DNA from: JBBPYC01 sp965218765
GTDB lineage: Bacteria > Pseudomonadota > Gammaproteobacteria > Burkholderiales > Burkholderiaceae_C
Assembly: GCA_965218765.1 (NCBI GenBank)
Contig: CBDCLU010000001.1
Span: 124,001 to 188,000, forward strand
Reading direction: 5' to 3'
DNA: 64,000 nt
The position numbers and the translations under genes are program-made. How positions within the stretch are numbered: position 1 is the stretch's first letter; each line of letters begins with the position of its first letter. The notes below the pieces were generated by a model. It did no database searches. It saw only the letters and a list, made by a program, of their open reading frames with translations, and had not been told where the DNA came from. Shown here piece after piece: positions 33,802 to 42,514 of this stretch.

Positions 33802-33811
33802 ATGTATACGA
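33802..33811. promoter_or_regulatory. Candidate GntR-type operator ATGTATACGA
   Basis: Eight of ten bases match TTGTATACAA. It overlaps the predicted transcription start of the ureide operon, whose last gene is a GntR regulator. A better match is at 4971-4980. Binding not shown. Confidence 0.3.
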
Positions 33812-33833
33812 GTTTGTGCACTGAGTTGGGGTG

Positions 33834-35645
33834 ATGCCGAATCTGCTGACACTGGACGACTGGCAGGCGGCTTATCGTGCCGGTGCTTCGCCGCACGCGT
33901 TGCTGGCGGCGCGGCGCGAACGATTGGCAGTGCATGGCCGGCCCATCTACTTGTACGTCGTCTCCAGCACGCAACTCGACGCGCAGATCGAGGCACTGCA
34001 TGCGCGCATTGCCCGGTATGCCGACCCGACCGAGAAGTACCGCCAGCTACCGCTCTGGGGCGTGCCGTTCGTCGTGAAGGACAACATCGACGTGGCCGGC
34101 CTGCCGACCACGGCCGGCTGTCCCGCGTTCGCATTCACTGCCAAGCGTGATGCCACATTGGTGCAGCGGCTGCTCGATGCCGGTGCGATCTGCCTGGGCA
34201 AAACCAATCTGGACCAGTTCGCGACCGGGCTGGTCGGCACTCGGTCGCCGTATGGAGCACCAGCCAGCGCCTGGTCCGCCGATCACGTCAGCGGGGGGTC
34301 GAGTTCGGGTTCCGCCGTGGCAGTGGCCTGCGGCGACGTGCCGTTTTCGATCGGCACCGACACCGCAGGGTCGGGGCGCATTCCAGCCGGTTTCAACCAT
34401 GTGGTCGGCCTCAAACCGACGCCGGGCCGGGTCGGCATGGCGGGCGTGTTGCCGGCGTGCCGTACGCTCGACTGCCCTTCTGTATTTGCACTACAGGTGC
34501 GCGATGCGAGCACCGTGCTCGCGGTGATCGAAGGCCCGGACGCGGCTGATGATTTCAGCCGATTCGAGCCGGGGCCGGCGCGCTTTCCTGCCGCGCTGCG
34601 CATCGGCGTACCGGCAGCCCCTTGGGCCGCCAGCGTGCATGCCGATGTGGTGCATGCCCATGAGGCAGCTGCGACGGCATTGCAGTCGCAGGGGCACAGG
34701 ATGGTGCCCGTGGATTTTTCAGTGCTGCATGAGGTGGCCGATCTGCTCTACGCCGGTCCGTGGCTGGCTGAGCGCCATCTGGTGCTGCGGGAGCTGCTGC
34801 AGCGCGATCCGCAGGCGGTCGACCCGGTCGTGCGCGATGTCGTGTCGCCGGCAGCATGCATGAGTGCCGACGACGCGTTCGCGGCACGCTACCGGCTGCA
34901 GGCGCTGGCACGACAAGCCAACGATCTGATGCGCAGCTGCGATGTGCTGATGGTGCCGACAGCTCCATATCACCCGACCTTCGCGCAGGTGGCAGCCGAC
35001 CCACTCGGTGCCAATGGCGGTCTCGGCCTCTACACGAACTTCGTCAACCTGCTGGGCTGGTGCGCGCTGGCGCTGCCGGCCGCCGTGTCGCCGACTGGGC
35101 TGCCGCTGGGCATCACGTTCATCGCACCGGGCGCCTGCGATGCGGCGCTTGGCACGCTTGGCGCCGATTGGCAGGCACTGGCTGCGCAGCCGCTTGGCGC
35201 GACCGGCCGGGCCTGGGAGCCACCGGCGGAAGCGCCGCTGCCGCAACCCGCCAGTGAGCCCGTGCTGCCCATCGCGGTGGTCGGCGCGCATCTGTCCGGG
35301 CTGCCGCTGAACCGCCAGTTGACCGACCTCGGCGCAACATTGATCGAGGCCGCCCAGACCGCATCCGAGTACCGCCTCTATGCGCTGCCTGGCACCACGC
35401 CACGCAAGCCGGGCCTGCTGCGCGTGGCTGAAGGCGGCGTGTCGATCGTGCTTGAACTGTGGGCATTGCCCAGCAGACACGTCGGCGCCTTTCTGGCCGG
35501 CATCCCGGCGCCGCTGGGTCTCGGCACGCTGCTGCTGGACGACGGTCGCACGGTGCACGGCTTCATCTGTGAACCGGCTGCGCTGGCCGAAGCGCAGGAC
35601 GTGAGCCGTTTCGGCGGTTGGCGTGCCTATCTCGCCTCTCTTTGA
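33834..35645 (+). CDS. atzF: Allophanate hydrolase AtzF
   Basis: A 603-residue amidase-signature enzyme that splits allophanate to ammonia and CO2, the last step of biuret and cyanuric acid use. The N-terminal amidase domain has Lys82 (GVPFVVKDNID), GGSSSGS at 154-160 and DTAGSGR from 176. The C-terminal domain (about 460-603: GAHLSGLPLNRQLTDLGA, GGVSIVLELWALPS, ISRFGGW-like end) is the extra AtzF-type domain. Length and both domains match the family. ATG 33834 has GGGGTG just upstream; GTG 33831 is an alternative. First gene of the operon, 31 bp before the binding-protein gene. Confidence 0.93.
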   Translation: MPNLLTLDDWQAAYRAGASPHALLAARRERLAVHGRPIYLYVVSSTQLDAQIEALHARIARYADPTEKYRQLPLWGVPFVVKDNIDVAGLPTTAGCPAFAFTAKRDATLVQRLLDAGAICLGKTNLDQFATGLVGTRSPYGAPASAWSADHVSGGSSSGSAVAVACGDVPFSIGTDTAGSGRIPAGFNHVVGLKPTPGRVGMAGVLPACRTLDCPSVFALQVRDASTVLAVIEGPDAADDFSRFEPGPARFPAALRIGVPAAPWAASVHADVVHAHEAAATALQSQGHRMVPVDFSVLHEVADLLYAGPWLAERHLVLRELLQRDPQAVDPVVRDVVSPAACMSADDAFAARYRLQALARQANDLMRSCDVLMVPTAPYHPTFAQVAADPLGANGGLGLYTNFVNLLGWCALALPAAVSPTGLPLGITFIAPGACDAALGTLGADWQALAAQPLGATGRAWEPPAEAPLPQPASEPVLPIAVVGAHLSGLPLNRQLTDLGATLIEAAQTASEYRLYALPGTTPRKPGLLRVAEGGVSIVLELWALPSRHVGAFLAGIPAPLGLGTLLLDDGRTVHGFICEPAALAEAQDVSRFGGWRAYLASL

Positions 35646-35676
35646 ACCCCGGTTGTCAAGCTACAGGAGTAACCCG

Positions 35677-37287
35677 ATGGATCGACGCAAATTTATTGCA
35701 TCCAGCAGCGCCCTTTCCTCGATCGCGCTTGCCATACCATTGGCTGCACGCGCGCAGAGCAGACCGAAGGACGTGCTCGTGATCGCCAACGAGTTCGGAC
35801 CGAACTCGCTCGACATCCACACCGTCGGCGCGAACCGGCCATCCTACGGCGTGAGCTGGGTCGCCTACGACCGGCTCATGAGCTATGCAAGGAAGACGCT
35901 GCCCGATGGCCGCGCAATGTACGACCGCGACCAGCTCGTGCCCGAACTGGCCGAGAGCTGGAGCATCGCGCCAGACGGCATGTCGGTCACGTTCAAGCTG
36001 CGGCGCGATGCGAAGTTTCATGACGGCACGCCGGTGACCGCGAAGGACGTCAAGTGGAGCTTCGACCGCGCGGTCACGGTGGGCGGTTTTCCAACGTTCC
36101 AGATGAAGGCCGGTTCGCTCGAAGAGCCGAAGCAGTTCGTGGTGGTCGACGACCACACGTTCCGCATCGACTTCGTGCGCCGGGACAAGCTCCTGATGCC
36201 GGATCTCGCGGTCGTGGTGCCCTGCGTGTTCAACAGCGAGCTGGTCAAGAAGCACGTGACCGAACAGGACCCGTGGGGTCTGGCCTGGACCCGCAACAAC
36301 ACGGCGGGCGGCGGCGCCTACAAGGTCGAGAGCTGGCGCCCGGGCCAGGAGATCGTCTACGTGCGCTTCGACGACTGGAAAAGCGGCCCGCTGCCGAAGA
36401 TCCGCCGCGTGGTCCAGCGCGACGTGCCGAACGCAGGGAATCGCCGCGCGCTGCTGCTCAAGGGCGACATCGACATGACTTACGACCTGCCGCCGAAGGA
36501 CTTTGCGGAGTTGGCGGCAGAAGGTGGCGACGTGAAGGTCTCGGCCACGCCGAATGAGAACGCACTGTTCTACCTGGGCATGAACGTGACCAAGCCGCCG
36601 TTCGACAACAAGCTGGTGCGCCAGGCAGTGGCCTGGGTTGTCCCATACGACAAGATTTTCCAGAACGCCATCTACGGCCGCGCAGCCAAGATGTATGGCG
36701 CTGCCAGCAACAAGATCACGACCCCGGCCTGGCCGCAGCCGACCTGGTACCAGACCGACGTCGAGAAGGCCAAGGCGCTCATGAAAGAAGCAGGAGCGGC
36801 CGACGGCTTCGAGACCACGCTCAGCTTCGATTTAGGGGGCGCCACCATCGGCGAACCGATGGCCGTGCTGACGCAGGAAGCGCTGGCCACCATCGGCATC
36901 AAGGCGCAGATCAACAAGATCCCCGGCGCAACCTGGCGCGCGGCATTGCTCAAAAAAGACATGCCGATGATCCTGAACCGCTTCGGCGGCTGGCTCGACT
37001 ATCCCGAGTACTTCTTCTTCTGGGCCTATCACAGCCAGAACGCGGTGTTCAACACGATGAGCTATCAGAACCCGACGCTCGACAAGCTGGTAAGCGATGC
37101 GCGCTTCGCCGACAACAAGCCGGTGTACGACGCATCCGTCGAGCAAATGATCCAGATCGCGTTCGAGGACGTACCGCGGGTGCCGATCTTTCAGCCGACC
37201 ATCGACGTGGCGATGCAGAAGAATGTGGAAGGCTATATGTACTGGTTCCATCTGCAGCCAGACTTCCGGCAGTTGTCGAAGAGCTGA
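35677..37287 (+). CDS. Peptide/nickel-type (DppA/OppA) ABC substrate-binding protein
   Basis: A 536-residue type II receptor. ATG 35677 has AGGAG eight bases upstream and a Tat-like signal (RRKFIASSSALSS...ARAQ). LVPELAESWSIAPDGMSVTFKLR, FHDGTPVTAKDVKWSFDRA and a C-terminal VPIFQPTIDV block are family hallmarks. Its likely permeases and ATPases (46458-50292) lie 9 kb further on in the same operon, separated by ten other genes. The ligand is likely a ureide or amide rather than a peptide, which is inferred from the operon. Confidence 0.9.
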   Translation: MDRRKFIASSSALSSIALAIPLAARAQSRPKDVLVIANEFGPNSLDIHTVGANRPSYGVSWVAYDRLMSYARKTLPDGRAMYDRDQLVPELAESWSIAPDGMSVTFKLRRDAKFHDGTPVTAKDVKWSFDRAVTVGGFPTFQMKAGSLEEPKQFVVVDDHTFRIDFVRRDKLLMPDLAVVVPCVFNSELVKKHVTEQDPWGLAWTRNNTAGGGAYKVESWRPGQEIVYVRFDDWKSGPLPKIRRVVQRDVPNAGNRRALLLKGDIDMTYDLPPKDFAELAAEGGDVKVSATPNENALFYLGMNVTKPPFDNKLVRQAVAWVVPYDKIFQNAIYGRAAKMYGAASNKITTPAWPQPTWYQTDVEKAKALMKEAGAADGFETTLSFDLGGATIGEPMAVLTQEALATIGIKAQINKIPGATWRAALLKKDMPMILNRFGGWLDYPEYFFFWAYHSQNAVFNTMSYQNPTLDKLVSDARFADNKPVYDASVEQMIQIAFEDVPRVPIFQPTIDVAMQKNVEGYMYWFHLQPDFRQLSKS

Positions 37288-37314
37288 TTGATCCCTCGAC
37301 CGGACGCCTGAGCG

Positions 37315-37539
37315 ATGCATACCGACGACGAGATTGCCGCGTTTGCCGACGCAGCGGCTGCCATGCTGGGGCTGCCGATCGCGCCCGAGCATCGGCCGGG
37401 CGTGCTGCGCAACCTGCAGATGGTGGCGGCACTGGCGCCGCGCGTGCTGGACTTCGAGCTGGGACCGACCGACGAGAGCGGCAACGTGTTTCGACCGGTC
37501 GAGCCGGATACCGATGCAACCCGTAGGGATGCGCCATGA
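37315..37539 (+). CDS. atzG: AtzG/HpxX-like DUF4089 small subunit
   Basis: A 74-residue protein with the DUF4089 pattern (AAAMLGLPIAPEHRPGVLRNLQMVAALAPRV). In the cyanuric acid pathway AtzG forms a GatCAB-like complex with AtzE and is needed for its stability. Its stop overlaps the start of the AtzE-like gene (ATGA), fitting an obligate complex. The HpxX protein of oxalurate catabolism is the close alternative name. Confidence 0.85.
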   Translation: MHTDDEIAAFADAAAAMLGLPIAPEHRPGVLRNLQMVAALAPRVLDFELGPTDESGNVFRPVEPDTDATRRDAP

Positions 37540-38894
37540 CCGATGCCAGCGCCACAGCGCAGGTTCGCGCATCGCTCGAGCGCATCGACGCTGCGGATGC
37601 ACGGGTCAACGCGTTCACCGCCGTGCTGGCCGAGCGCGCGCTGGCAAAGGCCGAAGCGATCGACCGACGCGGCGCCGACGCACTGCCGCTGGCCGGGGTG
37701 CCGTTCGCGGTCAAGAACCTGTTCGATATCGAAGGCCTCCCCACTCTGGCCGGCTCGCTCATCGAACGCGATGCGCCAGCGGCCAGGCGTGATGCCGCCC
37801 TGGTGCGCCGGCTCGAAGCCGCCGGTGCGGTGCTGGTCGGCGCGCTCAACATGGATGAATACGCATACGGCTTCACGACCGAGAACACGCACTACGGCCC
37901 GACGCGCAACCCACATGACCTGAGCCGCATCGCGGGCGGTTCATCGGGCGGTTCCGCCGCAGCCGTTGCGGCTGGCATGGTGCCGTTGAGCCTCGGCTCG
38001 GACACGAACGGCTCGATCCGCGTGCCGGCGTCGCTGTGCGGCGTGTATGGCCTGAAGCCGACGTTCGGCCGGCTGCCGCGCACCGGCAGCTATCCATTTG
38101 TTGCAAGCCTCGATCACCTCGGGCCGTTCGCGCGGTCCGTGGCGCTGCTTGCGGCCGCATACGACGCGATGCAGGGGCCGGACGTTGACGACCCGGCCTG
38201 CGCGCAGCGGGCAGTGGAGCCGACGGTCACCCTGCTCGACCGCGGTACCGACGGCCTGCGCATCGGCGTGCTCGGCGGCTGGTTTCAGTCGCAGGCAACC
38301 GCTGCCGCGCGCACCGCGGTGGCGCGCGTCGCGGCCGCGCTGGGTACCAGCCGCGTCGTCGAATGGCCTGAAGTCGACCGGGCCCGCGCTGCAGCCTTTC
38401 TGATCACGAATGCGGAAGGCGCCGCGTTGCATCTGTCCGATCTGAAGCGACGCGCGCAGGACTTCGAGCCGCTCACGCGCGACCGGTTGCTCGCAGGGGC
38501 GCTGCTGCCTGCGGCCTGGATCGCACAGGCCCAGCGCGTGCGCCGATGGTTCGCATGCGAGGTCGCAGCGAGCTTCTCCGATGTCGATGTGCTGCTGGCA
38601 CCCGCCACGCCCTGCACCGCGCCTGCGCTCGGCACCGAATGGATCGAGATCGACGGCAAGCGGATTGCGAGCCGCGCGAGCATGGGTTTGCTGACGCAGC
38701 CGATCTCGTGCATCGGCCTGCCGGTGGCAACGGTGCCGTTGCCGGGCTGCGATGCGACCGCACCGCAATTGCCGATCGGCGTGCAGATCATCGCAGCACC
38801 CTGGCGCGAAGACCTGTGCCTGCGCACCGCTCGCGTGCTGGAAGCTGCCGGCGTCACCAACGCATCGGTAGCGCCCGGCTTCGTCAACTCCTGA
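37536..38894 (+). CDS. atzE: AtzE/HpxY-like amidase (1-carboxybiuret hydrolase type)
   Basis: A 452-residue amidase-signature enzyme: Lys60 in GVPFAVKNLFDIEG, GGSSGGS at 134-140 and SDTNGSIRVPAS with Ser160 as nucleophile. With AtzG upstream and AtzH downstream it reproduces the atzG-atzE-atzH order known from the cyanuric acid pathway, where AtzE removes ammonia from 1-carboxybiuret. The same order exists as hpxX-Y-Z for oxalurate. No cyanuric acid hydrolase is present in the window, so either role is possible; the AtzF neighbour favours the carboxybiuret role. Confidence 0.85.
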   Translation: MTDASATAQVRASLERIDAADARVNAFTAVLAERALAKAEAIDRRGADALPLAGVPFAVKNLFDIEGLPTLAGSLIERDAPAARRDAALVRRLEAAGAVLVGALNMDEYAYGFTTENTHYGPTRNPHDLSRIAGGSSGGSAAAVAAGMVPLSLGSDTNGSIRVPASLCGVYGLKPTFGRLPRTGSYPFVASLDHLGPFARSVALLAAAYDAMQGPDVDDPACAQRAVEPTVTLLDRGTDGLRIGVLGGWFQSQATAAARTAVARVAAALGTSRVVEWPEVDRARAAAFLITNAEGAALHLSDLKRRAQDFEPLTRDRLLAGALLPAAWIAQAQRVRRWFACEVAASFSDVDVLLAPATPCTAPALGTEWIEIDGKRIASRASMGLLTQPISCIGLPVATVPLPGCDATAPQLPIGVQIIAAPWREDLCLRTARVLEAAGVTNASVAPGFVNS

Positions 38895-38906
38895 GAACTG
38901 CATCCG

Positions 38907-39287
38907 ATGGATATCGACATTCCAGAAATCAAGGCGGAAGTCAGCGCCGCTTTCGCACGCTACGAAGATGCGCTGATCCACAACAAGGTCGACGTGCTCG
39001 ACGAACTGTTCTGGACCGATCCGCGCACGATCCGCTACGGCGCGGCAGAGAACCTGTACGGCGCCGCCGAGATCCTCGCGTTCCGCCAGGGACGTCCGAG
39101 CCAGGGACTGATGCGCAGTTTGCAACGCACGCAGATCACCACCTTCGGCCGCGACTTCGCCACGGCAATGACCTTGTTCCGGCGCGATGGCAGCCAGAAG
39201 GTCGGCCGCCAGAGCCAGACCTGGGTGCGCACGCCGCAGGGCTGGCGCGTGGTGGCTGCGCACGTGAGCTTGATCGACGCGGCCTGA
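38907..39287 (+). CDS. atzH: AtzH/HpxZ-like DUF3225 protein
   Basis: A 126-residue SnoaL-like protein of the DUF3225 family: FARYEDALIHNKVDVLDELFW, TIRYGAAENLYGAAEILAFRQ and GRQSQTWVRTPQGWRVVAAH. AtzH acts on 1,3-dicarboxyurea, the AtzE product, giving allophanate for AtzF; HpxZ is the oxalurate-pathway counterpart. It follows the AtzE-like gene by 12 bp. Confidence 0.87.
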   Translation: MDIDIPEIKAEVSAAFARYEDALIHNKVDVLDELFWTDPRTIRYGAAENLYGAAEILAFRQGRPSQGLMRSLQRTQITTFGRDFATAMTLFRRDGSQKVGRQSQTWVRTPQGWRVVAAHVSLIDAA

Positions 39288-39336
39288 GCATCCGATCCAA
39301 GCCGATTTTTTTCCTCAACTGAAAAGGATTTTTGCC

Positions 39337-40473
39337 ATGAACGAACAAGGCCTCAGCGCTGCTGACTCCTTCAACCGTCGCCGCCTGCTCGCTGGTGCCA
39401 CGCTGGCTGGCGGCTCGCTGCTGCTGCCCGCCGCGATGCGCAGCGCCTTCGCGCAAAAGCCGCTCACGATCGGCGTGATCTACGTCGGTCCGAAAGACGA
39501 CTTCGGCTACAACCAGGCGCAGGCCGAAGCCGCCGCGCAGATCAAGCAGCTGCCGGGCATCAAGCTGATCGACGAGGAGAACGTGCCCGAGACGCAAGCG
39601 GTGCAAAAGTCGATGCAAGGCATGATCTCGCAGGACGGCGCGACGCTGCTGTTCCCGACCTCGTTCGGTTACTTCGATCCGTTCATCCTGAATGTGGCGC
39701 CGAAGAATCCAGACGTGCGCTTTGCGCATTGCGGGGGTCTCTGGGATGCCGCCAAGCACCCGAAGAACGTCGGCAGCTACTTCGGCTACATCGACGAAGC
39801 GCAGTACCTGAACGGCGTCGTGGCGGGCCACATGAGCAAGAGCAAGAAGCTCGGCTTCGTCGCCGCCAAGCCGATCCCGCAGGTGCTGCGCAACATCAAC
39901 GCGTACACGCTGGGTGCGCGCAGTGTCGATCCGGGCATCACGACCACCGTGATCTTCACCGGCGACTGGTCGATGCCGGTCAAGGAAGCGGAAGCCACCA
40001 ACAGTCTGGCCGACCAGGGCGCCGATGTGTTCACGATGCACGTGGACGGCCCGAAGGTGGTGGTCGAGACGGCTGCCAAGCGCGGCAAGATGGTGTGCGG
40101 CTATCACACGAGCCAGGCCAAGCTCGCGCCCGATGCTTATCTGACCGGCGCCGAATGGAACTGGATCATCGCGTACACGGCAATGGTTGATGCAGCGCGC
40201 ACGGGCAAGCCGCATCCGAACTTCCTGCGCGGCGGTTTGAAGGAAGGCTATGTGAAGTCCTCGCCCTATGGACCAGCCGTCACCGAAGCTGCACGCAAGA
40301 ACGCGGACGACGTCCGCGCAAAGATGATGGCCGGCCAGTTCGACATCTTCAGTGGTGAACTGAAGGACAACACCGGCAAGGTGGTCGTGCCCAAAGGCAA
40401 GTCGTTCAAGCAGACCGACCGCGAGCTCGAGTCGATGGACTACCTGGTCGAAGGCGTGATCGGCAAAGCCTGA
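39337..40473 (+). CDS. BMP-family ABC transporter substrate-binding protein
   Basis: A 378-residue periplasmic receptor with a Tat-type signal (NRRRLLAGATLAGG...SAFAQ). LTIGVIYVGPKDDFGYNQAQ, the MQGMISQDGATLLFPTSFGY block and GSYFGYIDEAQYLNGVVAG mark the BMP family. AAGGA lies upstream of ATG 39337. With the two permeases and the ATPase downstream it forms a complete importer with biuret hydrolase and formamidase embedded in it, so a ureide such as biuret is a plausible ligand. Confidence 0.92.
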   Translation: MNEQGLSAADSFNRRRLLAGATLAGGSLLLPAAMRSAFAQKPLTIGVIYVGPKDDFGYNQAQAEAAAQIKQLPGIKLIDEENVPETQAVQKSMQGMISQDGATLLFPTSFGYFDPFILNVAPKNPDVRFAHCGGLWDAAKHPKNVGSYFGYIDEAQYLNGVVAGHMSKSKKLGFVAAKPIPQVLRNINAYTLGARSVDPGITTTVIFTGDWSMPVKEAEATNSLADQGADVFTMHVDGPKVVVETAAKRGKMVCGYHTSQAKLAPDAYLTGAEWNWIIAYTAMVDAARTGKPHPNFLRGGLKEGYVKSSPYGPAVTEAARKNADDVRAKMMAGQFDIFSGELKDNTGKVVVPKGKSFKQTDRELESMDYLVEGVIGKA

Positions 40474-40495
40474 AGCAACGGCCTTCGAGACGACG

Positions 40496-41578
40496 ATGTC
40501 AAGCTGGACCCACCGCATCGAAGCGCTGCTGCTGCCGCTGCTGGCGCTGCTGGGTGGATTGGCACTGTTCGGCGTATTCGTCTGGGTCGGCGGGTATGAC
40601 CCGTTGCAAGTCTGGACGCTGCTGTTTCGCGGTGCGTTCGGCGACGCGTTCTCGATCCAGAACACGCTGCAGCGCGCGGCGCCGCTGATGCTGACCGCAC
40701 TGTGCGTGGCACTGCCCGCACAGGCCGGGCTGGTCATGATCGGCGGCGAAGGCGCATTGGTGCTTGGTGGGCTCGCGGCGGCGGCCTTGCCGTATGCAGC
40801 GACGCTGCCGAACGGCTGGGCCGGCAGTGCCTGTGTGTTGCTGGCTGCCGGTGCCGCCGGCGCGGCCTGGATCGCACTGGCCGGCGTGCTGCGCCAGTAC
40901 CGCGGTGTCAACGAAACCATTTCGAGCCTGCTGCTGAGCTATATCGCGATCGCTGTGTTCAAGCACCTGGTCGAAGGCGTGTTGCGCGATCCGAACAGCC
41001 TCAACAAGCCGTCCACGTTGCCGCTGCCGCAGGGCATCCGGATCGGGCCGATCGGCAGCTTCGACGTGCATTGGGGCCTGGTCTTCGGCGTGCTTTGCTG
41101 CATCGCGGCGGGCATCTGGCTGGTCTTTTCCACCAACGGATTCGCCACGCGCGTGGTCGGTGGCAACGGGCGCGCAGCACGGCTCGTCGGGCTGCCCGCG
41201 AATCGGCTCATCATCAGCGCCTGCGCCCTTGGCGGTGCGGCTGCGGGCTTGGCGGGCGGCATCGAGGTGGCGGCGGTGCACACGACGGCGAACGCCTCGC
41301 TGATCGCGGGACTCGGCTACACCGGCATTCTGGTCAGCTTCGTTGCGCGGCATCAGCCGTTTGCGATCCCCATCGTGGCGATCCTGTTCGGCGGGTTTTT
41401 GGCAGCCGGCAGCTTGCTGCAGCGCCGCGTCGGCCTGCCCGACGCGTCGATCCAGGTGCTGATGGGATTTTCGTTCGTACTGATTCTGGGCTGCGAAGCG
41501 CTGCGCGGACGACTCGCGGACCTGCTGCCGATCCGGCGCGCACCCGCGATTGCCGGGCCGAAGGTGGCAACCGTATGA
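40496..41578 (+). CDS. BMP-type ABC permease 1 (YufP-like)
   Basis: A 360-residue permease with about nine to ten hydrophobic segments: ALCVALPAQAGLVMIGGEGAL, the LLLSYIAIAVFKHLVEG block and GLGYTGILVSFVARHQPF near the C-terminus. It is the intact counterpart of the truncated copy at 15561-15974. ATG 40496, 22 bp after the receptor gene; its stop overlaps the next start. Confidence 0.9.
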   Translation: MSSWTHRIEALLLPLLALLGGLALFGVFVWVGGYDPLQVWTLLFRGAFGDAFSIQNTLQRAAPLMLTALCVALPAQAGLVMIGGEGALVLGGLAAAALPYAATLPNGWAGSACVLLAAGAAGAAWIALAGVLRQYRGVNETISSLLLSYIAIAVFKHLVEGVLRDPNSLNKPSTLPLPQGIRIGPIGSFDVHWGLVFGVLCCIAAGIWLVFSTNGFATRVVGGNGRAARLVGLPANRLIISACALGGAAAGLAGGIEVAAVHTTANASLIAGLGYTGILVSFVARHQPFAIPIVAILFGGFLAAGSLLQRRVGLPDASIQVLMGFSFVLILGCEALRGRLADLLPIRRAPAIAGPKVATV

Positions 41579-42495
41579 CGAGCCTGCAGTTCGGCGACCT
41601 GCTGCTCGCAGTCGTGGGCGGCGCGGTGCGGGTCGGCACGCCGTTCCTGTTCGTGAGCCTGGGCGAGTGCCTGACCGAGAAATCGGGCCGCATCAATCTT
41701 GGGCTCGAAGGCGTGCTGGTGTTCTCCGCGATGGCCGGTTTCGGTGCTTCATACCTGAGCGGCCTCTGGTGGGTCGGCGTGCTGGCGGCGGCGGCCAGCG
41801 GTGCGTTGATTGCGCTGGTGCATGGGCTGATCTGCTCGCTGCGCGGCGTGAACGACATCGCGGCTGGTATCGCGGTGATGGGGCTCGGCATTGGTCTTGC
41901 GTTCTATTTCGGCAAGGCACTGATCCAGCCGCAGGCTGCGCAGATTCCGTCGATCGCGCTCGGCGCCTGGAGCGATAACGGCGCAGTCGCAGCCGCGTTG
42001 CGCATGAATGCGCTGTTCCCGCTCGGCGTCGTGCTGGCGCTGCTGATGAGCTGGGGCTTCGTGCATACGCGCTGGGGACTGCTGGTTCGCCTGGTCGGGG
42101 ATTCGGCCGATGCGGCGCGCGCGTTGGGTACTTCCGTGGCCGGTGTGCGGATCGGCGCGACCGTGGCCGGCGGCGCCATCGCGGGGCTCGGCGGCGCGTC
42201 GCTGTCACTCTACTACCCGGGCAGCTGGAACGAAGGGTTGTCGAGCGGCCAGGGGTTGATCGCGGTCGCGCTCGTGATCTTCGCGCGCTGGCATCCGCTG
42301 CGCTGCCTGGGCGCGGCACTGCTGTTCGGCGGCGCCGGTGCGCTGGGGCCGGCGCTGCAATCGATCGGCGTGAGCGGCTATTACTACCTGTTCAACGCGG
42401 TGCCGTATGCGCTGACGCTGTTGATCCTGATCGCGACGTGCTCGCCGCGCCGGTCGCTTGCCGGTGCGCCGATGGAACTGACCGTGAATCGATGA
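41575..42495 (+). CDS. BMP-type ABC permease 2 (YufQ-like)
   Basis: A 306-residue permease with VRVGTPFLFVSLGECLTEKS, GRINLGLEGVLVFSAMAGF and NEGLSSGQGLIAVALVIFARW, matching the second BMP permease. ATG 41575 overlaps the preceding stop (ATGA). It dimerises with permease 1 in the inner membrane. Confidence 0.9.
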   Translation: MTSLQFGDLLLAVVGGAVRVGTPFLFVSLGECLTEKSGRINLGLEGVLVFSAMAGFGASYLSGLWWVGVLAAAASGALIALVHGLICSLRGVNDIAAGIAVMGLGIGLAFYFGKALIQPQAAQIPSIALGAWSDNGAVAAALRMNALFPLGVVLALLMSWGFVHTRWGLLVRLVGDSADAARALGTSVAGVRIGATVAGGAIAGLGGASLSLYYPGSWNEGLSSGQGLIAVALVIFARWHPLRCLGAALLFGGAGALGPALQSIGVSGYYYLFNAVPYALTLLILIATCSPRRSLAGAPMELTVNR

Positions 42496-42514
42496 TGACA
42501 CATAGGAGCATGAG

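Noticed and set aside
40702..41574. Long in-frame extension upstream of BMP permease 2 at 41575
   Set aside because: It is the shadow of permease 1; the ATGA overlap marks the real start.
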